Source: JBHIBD01 sp046758865 (GTDB lineage Bacteria > Planctomycetota > Brocadiia > Brocadiales > Bathyanammoxibiaceae). Taken from it: a stretch of 34,103 nucleotides of DNA. A model generated the notes under the pieces. That model was given only the letters and a program-made list of their open reading frames with translations, was not told where the DNA came from and did not search any database. Made by a program: the position numbers and the translations under genes. Location of the stretch: contig JBHIBD010000023.1 in the NCBI GenBank assembly GCA_046758865.1, positions 1 to 34,103 on the forward strand, read 5' to 3'. Position 1 is the stretch's first letter. Each line of letters opens with the position of its first letter. Shown here piece by piece: positions 16,503-23,003 of this stretch.

Positions 16503-16527
16503 CCCACCGAAGCAGGTGGGTTTTTTT
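16503..16527 (+). terminator. Rho-independent terminator after the 11-haem cytochrome gene
   Basis: CCCACC (16503-16508) pairs with GGTGGG (16515-16520) and is followed by seven T. It ends 20 nt before the aconitase start codon. Confidence 0.85.
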
Positions 16528-16547
16528 ATTCAATTAGAGCGTTTATC

Positions 16548-18485
16548 ATGGGCATGAACTTAGTAGAAAAAATATTGCAGGCACACCTCGTATCAGGTGA
16601 GCTAAAAACCAACACAGAGATAGGTATATCCGTAGACCAGACCCTGACCCAGGATGCCACGGGCACCATGGCCTATCTACAGTTTGAGGCAATGAGTGTC
16701 CCTAGGGTTCGTACCAAAGTGTCTGTAAGCTATGTAGACCATAACACACTCCAAACAAGTATAGAGAACACAGATGACCACCTCTATTTGCAGACGGTGG
16801 CAGCCAAATACGGTATATACTATTCTAAGCCCGGCAACGGCATCTGCCACCAGGTGCATCTCGAACGATTTGCCATCCCCGGGCAGACTATGCTCGGCTC
16901 TGACAGCCACACCCCCACGTGCGGAGGTCTGGGAATGATTTCCATCGGAGTCGGAGGACTGGATGTTGCCGTGGCCATGGTTGGCGCACCCTTCTTTCTG
17001 ACCATGCCGAAGGTGGTGCTTGTAAAACTGATAAGTGCGCCTGGCCCCTGGGTCACAGCCAAGGACGTCATTCTTACGCTTCTTCAACGCCTGAGTGTCA
17101 AAGGGGGCACCGGCAAAATATTTGAGTACGGGGGGCCTGGTATAAAGTTCTTCGAAGTCCCTGAGCGCTCGACTATCACGAATATGGGAGCAGAGTTAGG
17201 GGCAACAACCTCTATCTTTCCAAGCGATGAAATCTCCAGGGAGTACATGAAGGCCCAAAGGAGAGAAAAAGATTGGATAGAGACAGGCCCAGATGAAGAC
17301 GCCAGCTATGATGAGGAGATTGAAATAGACCTCGGGAGTCTTGAACCGCTGATTGCAAGACCAAACAGCCCCGACAATGTCTGTAGAGTAAAAGACGTAG
17401 CGGGCACGAAGGTGGATCAAGTCTGCATTGGAAGCTGTACAAATTCCTCCTTTCATGACCTAATGACAGTGACCTCTGTCTTAAAGGGACGGAAAGTCCC
17501 CTCCCATCTGAGCCTTACAATAAGCCCCGGCTCACGACAGGTTCTAGAACTTATAGGCAGGAATGGTGCCCTGGAAGACCTGATTGAGGCGGGGGCAAGG
17601 ATACTAGAGCCTGCTTGTGGACCCTGTATTGGTATGGGTCAGGTTCCGCCTACGGGTGGGGTCTCACTCAGGACCTTTAACAGGAATTTCCCCGGACGGT
17701 GCGGCACGCCGAATGCCGAGGTATATCTGGCAAGCCCTGAAACGGCCGCCGCTACGGCACTGACAGGGGTTATAACAGACCCAAGGGAGCTAGGTAAGCC
17801 CATAAAGGTGCGCCCGCTTCACAAAATACCGATAGACGATTCATTCATGGTGCCCCCCGCAGAAGACCCCGCACAGGTTGAGGTAATAAGGGGGCCGAAC
17901 ATAAAAGAGCTTCCAAAGAAGGAACCCCTAAGCGATTTAATAGAGGGTGAGGTTCTTCTAAAACTGGAAGACAACATAAGTACAGACCATATCCTGCCTG
18001 CAGGAACCAAGGTACTTACATACCGCTCCAACATACCCGCCATCTCCAAATTCGTCTTCATGTACGTGGACAAAGACTTTGTTAATAGGGCCAAGGAGAA
18101 AAAAGGTGGATTTCTATTGGGTGGTAGTAACTATGGCCAGGGTTCCAGCAGAGAACACGCCGCCCTTGCACCCATGCACTTGGGAATAAAGGCCGTCATA
18201 GCGAAGTCCTTCGCAAGAATACACAGGAATAATCTCATTAACACTGGGATTCTGCCGCTTGTCTTTGCAGATGAATCGGGATATGATTTGATAGATAAAG
18301 GAGACCAGCTAAAACTCCAAGATGTAAGAGCAGTGCTGGTGGAAAACAAACCAATAACTGTGCTAAACACTACGAAGGGCAAGGAGATCAAGGTAGAACA
18401 TAGGTTCACTAATAGAGAGGCACAAATAGTCCTTGCCGGTGGATTGCTGAATTATCAGGCTCAGAAGACCGCGGGCATGCAATGA
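16548..18485 (+). CDS. acn: Aconitate hydratase
   Basis: [4Fe-4S] enzyme interconverting citrate and isocitrate. The 645-residue product is the short, mitochondrial/archaeal-type length rather than the roughly 890 of AcnA. Cluster cysteines are seen in GSCTNSS and in CGPCIGMG. Other family blocks are GSDSHTPTCGGLGM, EDNISTDHILPAGT and the swivelling-domain signature GGSNYGQGSSREHAA. It overlaps mdh by 4 nt (ATGA), so translation is coupled. The start is ATG 16548 (or ATG 16554, two codons later); no strong ribosome binding site precedes either. The gene sits directly behind a terminator with no obvious promoter of its own. Confidence 0.95.
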   Translation: MGMNLVEKILQAHLVSGELKTNTEIGISVDQTLTQDATGTMAYLQFEAMSVPRVRTKVSVSYVDHNTLQTSIENTDDHLYLQTVAAKYGIYYSKPGNGICHQVHLERFAIPGQTMLGSDSHTPTCGGLGMISIGVGGLDVAVAMVGAPFFLTMPKVVLVKLISAPGPWVTAKDVILTLLQRLSVKGGTGKIFEYGGPGIKFFEVPERSTITNMGAELGATTSIFPSDEISREYMKAQRREKDWIETGPDEDASYDEEIEIDLGSLEPLIARPNSPDNVCRVKDVAGTKVDQVCIGSCTNSSFHDLMTVTSVLKGRKVPSHLSLTISPGSRQVLELIGRNGALEDLIEAGARILEPACGPCIGMGQVPPTGGVSLRTFNRNFPGRCGTPNAEVYLASPETAAATALTGVITDPRELGKPIKVRPLHKIPIDDSFMVPPAEDPAQVEVIRGPNIKELPKKEPLSDLIEGEVLLKLEDNISTDHILPAGTKVLTYRSNIPAISKFVFMYVDKDFVNRAKEKKGGFLLGGSNYGQGSSREHAALAPMHLGIKAVIAKSFARIHRNNLINTGILPLVFADESGYDLIDKGDQLKLQDVRAVLVENKPITVLNTTKGKEIKVEHRFTNREAQIVLAGGLLNYQAQKTAGMQ

Positions 18486-19414
18486 GGACAAAGATAACCA
18501 TAGTCGGGGCCGGGAATGTGGGAGGAACCACAGCCCAAAGACTTGCAGAGAAGGAAGTCGGAGATATCGTACTGGTAGATGTAGCCGAGGGTATACCCCA
18601 GGGCAAATCCCTGGACATACTCGAGGCAGGGCCAATATATGGATACAACGTTAGGCTAACAGGCACAAATACTTACGAAGAGACGGAGGGCTCAAGTATA
18701 TGCATTATTACCGCCGGTAGGGCTAGAAAACCCGGCATGACCAGGGCTGACCTCCTGGAGACTAACGTCAAAGTGGTAAAGTCTGTTGTTGAGAACTTGG
18801 TAAAGAGGTCCCCTGATACAATACTACTGTTGGTAACTAACCCATTGGATGCGATAGCATATACTGCCTATAAAGTGAGTGGATTCCCAAAAGAGAGGGT
18901 TATAGGCATGGCAGGTATCCTGGATACGTCCAGGTTTACCACATTTGTTGCCATGGAGCTGGACGTTTCTGTTGAGAACGTGCAGGCGACACTTATAGGC
19001 GGACACAGCGACCCCCTGCCATTGGCCAGATATACAACAGTAGCTGGTGTGCCCATAACTGAGCTCATCTCTAAGGATAGGATTGATGCATTAATAAAAC
19101 GAACAATTGCTGGAGGTGCAGAGATAGTAAATCTTCTTAAGACAAGTAGCGCGTATTATGCCCCATCTGCGGCAATAACGGAAATGGTAACAGCAATACT
19201 AAAGGATAAAAAGAAAATACTTCCTTGTACCGTCCTCTGCCAGGGCGAATACGGGCTAAAAGACACATTCATAGGTGCTCCTGCAAAGTTGGGTTCAAAA
19301 GGTGTGGAGAGTATTATTGAGCTGACCCTTACAGAAGAAGAAAGAAGTTTATTGAACAAATCGGCCCAAAAGGTAAAAGCCGAATGCACAGAGGTGGACA
19401 GGCACATAAAATAG
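18482..19414 (+). CDS. mdh: Malate dehydrogenase (LDH-like family)
   Basis: NAD-dependent interconversion of malate and oxaloacetate. The 310-residue product is of typical length for the LDH-like MDH group. The nucleotide-binding loop GAGNVGGTTA lies near the N-terminus. The substrate-specificity loop has RARKPGMTR, with the arginine expected in malate rather than lactate dehydrogenases. The NPLD motif and the catalytic His in GGHSDPLP are present. The start codon overlaps the acn stop, and sdh genes follow after 9 nt, forming an acn-mdh-sdh TCA operon. Confidence 0.95.
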   Translation: MRTKITIVGAGNVGGTTAQRLAEKEVGDIVLVDVAEGIPQGKSLDILEAGPIYGYNVRLTGTNTYEETEGSSICIITAGRARKPGMTRADLLETNVKVVKSVVENLVKRSPDTILLLVTNPLDAIAYTAYKVSGFPKERVIGMAGILDTSRFTTFVAMELDVSVENVQATLIGGHSDPLPLARYTTVAGVPITELISKDRIDALIKRTIAGGAEIVNLLKTSSAYYAPSAAITEMVTAILKDKKKILPCTVLCQGEYGLKDTFIGAPAKLGSKGVESIIELTLTEEERSLLNKSAQKVKAECTEVDRHIK

Positions 19415-19423
19415 GAGCTGGAA

Positions 19424-19762
19424 ATGATCAAGGGCTCAAGTCTTTGGCCTTGGCTCTTACAGCGCATCAGCGGTCTATTTCTTAGTGCGGGAGTTATAAT
19501 TCATTTCTGGATGCTCCATAATGGCAGCAGCCCCCCTGCCTACGACCAAGTGGTCGCTCGTCTTATCTCCCCATGCTGGGTGTCATTTTATATCCTACTG
19601 CTGGCAGCACTCCTTTACCACGGGCTTAACGGCGCCTGGGCAATCCTCCTTGATTTTAATACCACCTCTTCTGTGAAATCAGCTTCTAAGGTAACACTCT
19701 ACCTTATAGGGGCTTGTACATTTGTTGCAGGTGTTCTTGTAATGGTGGGCTTTAAACCCTAA
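19424..19762 (+). CDS. Succinate dehydrogenase/fumarate reductase membrane anchor subunit (first)
   Basis: A 112-residue integral membrane protein with three predicted helices. WPWLLQRISGLFL followed by an IIHFW histidine, and YHGLNGAWAILLDF, are typical of SdhC/SdhD cytochrome b556 anchors; the histidines are candidate haem b ligands. AGGAG lies 6 nt before the ATG, directly after mdh. With the next small gene it would make the two-chain quinone-reactive anchor of complex II. I cannot say which of the two is SdhC and which SdhD. Confidence 0.85.
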   Translation: MIKGSSLWPWLLQRISGLFLSAGVIIHFWMLHNGSSPPAYDQVVARLISPCWVSFYILLLAALLYHGLNGAWAILLDFNTTSSVKSASKVTLYLIGACTFVAGVLVMVGFKP

Positions 19763-19845
19763 AGGAAGACAGGTAAGGTGTAGCTCCGCGCGGCGGCCAC
19801 CAAGGGATTAAAAGGGGCTGTAGTCTGGCAGCGTCTACTTGGACC

Positions 19846-20211
19846 ATGGAAAAACTTTATCAAATAATAAGTGAAATCAGGTGGAATTTTGGTAGTGAGG
19901 TCCTTTCCTTCACCTTGCACAGGATTACCGGCGTTGCATTGGTAATCTTCTTGTTCCTCCATATATGGACACTCAGCTCCGTATTCCAGGGCCCGGTGGC
20001 ATTTAACAAGGCCGTCAGTAAATTCGACAACCCCCTAGGGCATCTGATGGAATACACACTCCTTCTGGCAGTAATCTTTCATCTATTGAACGGGCTGAGG
20101 ATAACCCTGATAGACCTGTTTGACCTTACCGCAGTACAGGGAAAACTTCTGTGGATGTCAGTAGGTACGTTAGTCGCTATTGCGGCGTATAGCGTTAAGA
20201 TATTCTTTTAA
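19846..20211 (+). CDS. Succinate dehydrogenase/fumarate reductase membrane anchor subunit (second)
   Basis: A 121-residue, three-helix membrane protein. SFTLHRITGVALVIFLFLHIW has the H-R-x-T-G pattern and second-helix histidine of the SdhC family, and FHLLNGLRITLIDLF matches the third helix/loop. It is homologous in layout to the preceding gene. ATG 19846 follows an in-frame stop with no earlier start codon, and the ribosome binding site is weak. An 83-nt gap separates it from the first anchor gene. sdhA follows after 14 nt. Confidence 0.85.
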   Translation: MEKLYQIISEIRWNFGSEVLSFTLHRITGVALVIFLFLHIWTLSSVFQGPVAFNKAVSKFDNPLGHLMEYTLLLAVIFHLLNGLRITLIDLFDLTAVQGKLLWMSVGTLVAIAAYSVKIFF

Positions 20212-20225
20212 GGGGAATTTTTTTA

Positions 20226-21953
20226 GTGCCATATCACGATATACTGGTTATTGGAGGTGGACTAGCAGGGCTGAGGGCTGCCGTTGCGGCCAATGAAATG
20301 AACACAAAGGTCGGTGTACTATCTAAAGTACACCCGCTGAGGTCACACTCTGTAGCGGCACAGGGTGGTATTAACGCCCCTCTCGGCAATCACCCCAGGG
20401 GTGCGCATGACAGCTGGGAGAAACATGCGTACGATACAGTTAAAGGCAGCGACTTTCTTGCCGACCAGGATGCGGTTATCCGAATGACCTGTGAAGCAGC
20501 CTCACGCATCTATGAGATTGAACACTGGGGCAGTCCATTCAGCCGTACAGAGGAGGGCACGATAGCCCAGAGACCATTTGGTGGCGCTGGATTTCCCAGG
20601 ACATGCTATGTCGCCGACACCACCGGCCATGCCCTTTTACACACCATTTACGAGCAGATTATCCGGTTCAAACAGGCCGCTGAGCGAAAGGAGTTGGTTA
20701 TCTATCCGGAGTGGTTAGTGCTGACACTTGTGAGGGAGGGTGACGAGTGTAGGGGGGTGGTGGCAATGGATGTAAATAGTGGAAGGCTTGAGGTCTTCGG
20801 GGCTGATACTGTCATATTCGCCACAGGCGGGTCAGGAAGGATTTATGCAAATACTACCAACGCCCTTATTAACACGGGTATAGGCATGGCCGTTCCCTAC
20901 TGGGCTGACGTTCCACTAAAGGACATGGAATTCGAGCAGTTCCACCCCACCACCATATTGGGGAAGAACATACTCATAACAGAGGGTGCAAGGGGAGAGG
21001 GTGGGTTCTTGTTAAATAACAAAGGCGAGAGGTTTCTGGCCCATTACCCGGATTCCCAAAAGGCCATGGAGGTGGCCCCCAGGGACATAGTGGCCAGGAA
21101 TATTACTCGGGAAATACTTGACGGTAGGGGATTTGAAGGAGGTTATGTACACCTGGACCTTCGGCACCTCGGTCAAGAAAAAATCATGACCAGGCTGCCT
21201 GGAATACGGAATATATGTCTGGAATTTAGCGGTGTAGACCCCATTACCGACCCCATTCCCGTTCAGCCGGGACACCACTATACCATGGGTGGAATCGGGT
21301 GCAATACTGAGTGTGAGACCGGCCTCAAGGGCCTCTATGCGGCCGGTGAGGTGGCCTGTGTGAGCGTCCACGGGGCAAACCGTCTGGGTGGGAATTCTTT
21401 ACTTGACACACTGGTCTTCGGCAAGATAGCCGGAGAGAATGCTGCCAAGTATGTTCAGGGCAAGAAGGCAAGAGGAGGGGACGGAAAGGCCCATGCAGAT
21501 ACACTAAAAAGGACGGAAGAGAAGATAAAAAGATTACTGACTAGAGAAGACGGTGAGGATGTCCACAGTATTAAGGAGGAGATGGCAAGAGTTATGGCCG
21601 AAAAGGTCGGCATATTTCGTGAGGAGCGTGGCCTGGCTGAGGCACTTGCGCGCATAAAAGAGCTTAGGGAGCGGTTCAGGGACGTTGTGCTAAGGCACAG
21701 GGGCAGGAGATGGAACCTGACGTTGCATGAGGCCCTTGAGCTGGAGGGCAGCCTGGACGTGGCCGATGCCGTGGTAACCGGTGCACTTGCCAGGGAAGAG
21801 AGCAGGGGTTCCCACTTCCGCACCGATTTTCCCAAGAGAGACGACGAAAAATGGCTAAAGCATACCCTGGCCTTTTACACCAAAGACGGCGCAAGGCTCA
21901 GGTACAGCAAGGTGCGGCCCGGACCGTTTAAGTTAGAAGAGAGGGAATATTAA
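20226..21953 (+). CDS. sdhA: Succinate dehydrogenase/fumarate reductase flavoprotein subunit
   Basis: FAD-binding catalytic subunit of complex II, 575 residues. ILVIGGGLAGLRAAV is the FAD dinucleotide fold. RSHSVAAQGGINAPLGN holds the histidine for covalent FAD. FGGAGFPRTCYVADTTGHA and HGANRLGGNSLLDTLVFG are substrate-site blocks. The start is GTG 20226 with AAGGGG upstream; the protein begins right at the FAD fold, so an earlier start is not needed. The C-terminus FKLEEREY is family-like. It is separated from sdhB by a 245-nt gap with a repeat element, which breaks an otherwise tight operon. Confidence 0.95.
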   Translation: MPYHDILVIGGGLAGLRAAVAANEMNTKVGVLSKVHPLRSHSVAAQGGINAPLGNHPRGAHDSWEKHAYDTVKGSDFLADQDAVIRMTCEAASRIYEIEHWGSPFSRTEEGTIAQRPFGGAGFPRTCYVADTTGHALLHTIYEQIIRFKQAAERKELVIYPEWLVLTLVREGDECRGVVAMDVNSGRLEVFGADTVIFATGGSGRIYANTTNALINTGIGMAVPYWADVPLKDMEFEQFHPTTILGKNILITEGARGEGGFLLNNKGERFLAHYPDSQKAMEVAPRDIVARNITREILDGRGFEGGYVHLDLRHLGQEKIMTRLPGIRNICLEFSGVDPITDPIPVQPGHHYTMGGIGCNTECETGLKGLYAAGEVACVSVHGANRLGGNSLLDTLVFGKIAGENAAKYVQGKKARGGDGKAHADTLKRTEEKIKRLLTREDGEDVHSIKEEMARVMAEKVGIFREERGLAEALARIKELRERFRDVVLRHRGRRWNLTLHEALELEGSLDVADAVVTGALAREESRGSHFRTDFPKRDDEKWLKHTLAFYTKDGARLRYSKVRPGPFKLEEREY

Positions 21954-22010
21954 TTTGTAGGCGTTTGATTTATGGGTGCAATATCACGCTGAGACGGACA
22001 AACCTTACAC

Positions 22011-22090
22011 ACCCCCCTCCCCCTTGATGGGGGAGGGCAAGGGTGGGGGTGAACATCACCCTCCCCTAACCCCTCCCATCAAGGGAGGGG
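22011..22090. repeat. Double-hairpin C/G-rich repeat element between sdhA and sdhB
   Basis: Two small hairpins in opposite orientation. The first is CCCTCCCCC-TTGAT-GGGGGAGGG (22015-22037); the second is CCCCTCCC-ATCAA-GGGAGGGG (22070-22090). The loop of the second is the complement of the loop of the first, so the whole element is also one larger imperfect inverted repeat. Stretches of this CCTCCC-TTGAT-GGGAGG type are dispersed in many bacterial genomes (recalled, not checked). A reading frame over it gives low-complexity PPSPLMGEGKGGG-type peptide and is not a credible gene. Confidence 0.75.
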
Positions 22091-22198
22091 AAAAGAAGTT
22101 AAATGTAGGAGACGAAAATCCAAGGTTTTGCAGAGGTCTCTTTTCCTGTAAGCATCACATATCAAGCCCTTTCAAATTAGAAGAAGGGATCGACTGAA

Positions 22199-22918
22199 GT
22201 GGGAGATGTAACCTTCAACATATTGCGCTTCGACCCCGATGCGGGCAAAGGTCCCCATTTTGATGTCTTTCGTGTACCGCACGAGAGAAAGGACCTGACC
22301 GTCCTGGACGGACTTCATTATATACTGGAAAATATAGATGGTTCCCTGGCCTTTAGGGCCTCGTGCAGGTCGGCCGTATGCGGCTCCTGCGCCATGCACA
22401 TTAACGGCAGGCACCGACTGGCATGTAACACACTGATTTCCTTGCTTAACACCCGAAATATCACCATCAGGCCCCTTGCCCATACAGAGGTAGAGAAGGA
22501 CCTATGTGTAGATATGGACATATTTTGGGAGAAATACGAGTTCGTAAGACCCTACCTTATCCCTGGCTCACCCCCACCCGAGAAGGAGCGAATACAGAGC
22601 CAGGAGGAGAGGGAGGAATTAAACGTGGTGATTGACTGTATCCAGTGCGGATGCTGCCATTCCGCCTGCCCCGTTACCCTGAGCAGCAATGAGTATGTTG
22701 GCCCTGCAGCACTCCTGAAGATAGACCGCTTTGTAAGGGATTCTCGCGACAGTGCCCATGCCCAGAGGATAGAGCAGGCAGACGGCCCCTACGGCGCATG
22801 GAGGTGCCACAACATATTCGCCTGCCAGTGCTGCCCCAAGGAGCTTGACCCGCCCCGCTCCATCGCCCACATCAAGAGGCGGCTTATGGGCAGGAAACTA
22901 TTGGGTAGGGAGAAATAA
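22199..22918 (+). CDS. sdhB: Succinate dehydrogenase/fumarate reductase iron-sulfur subunit
   Basis: A 239-residue electron-transfer subunit. The [2Fe-2S] ligands are in SCRSAVCGSCAMHINGRHRL followed by AC. The [4Fe-4S] motif is CIQCGCCHSACP. The third cysteine group reads CHNIFACQCCPKELDP: relative to the family pattern (C-x5-C-x3-CP, as in CHSIMNCVSVCP of E. coli) one residue is missing and an extra Cys is present. The start is GTG 22199, with GAAGGG about 9 nt upstream. It is the last gene of the acn-mdh-sdh block and converges on ppdK. Confidence 0.93.
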   Translation: MGDVTFNILRFDPDAGKGPHFDVFRVPHERKDLTVLDGLHYILENIDGSLAFRASCRSAVCGSCAMHINGRHRLACNTLISLLNTRNITIRPLAHTEVEKDLCVDMDIFWEKYEFVRPYLIPGSPPPEKERIQSQEEREELNVVIDCIQCGCCHSACPVTLSSNEYVGPAALLKIDRFVRDSRDSAHAQRIEQADGPYGAWRCHNIFACQCCPKELDPPRSIAHIKRRLMGRKLLGREK

Positions 22919-22954
22919 ATTCGTTATTCTGGTAGAGGTATAATTAGTGCAAAC

Positions 22955-22982
22955 GTAGGGTCACGGTACGCCATGCCCCTAC
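22955..22982. terminator. Weak hairpin between convergent sdhB and ppdK
   Basis: GTAGGG (22955-22960) can pair with CCCTAC (22977-22982) in the 85-nt convergent gap. The stem is short and the T-run is only four, so terminator function is tentative. Confidence 0.35.
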
Positions 22983-23003
22983 CGCTTTTCCAGATGCATC
23001 AAT

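Noticed and set aside
21976..22197. 73-codon frame over the sdhA-sdhB repeat
   Set aside because: It encodes translated repeat DNA (PPSPLMGEGKGGG). The frame is explained by the hairpin element.
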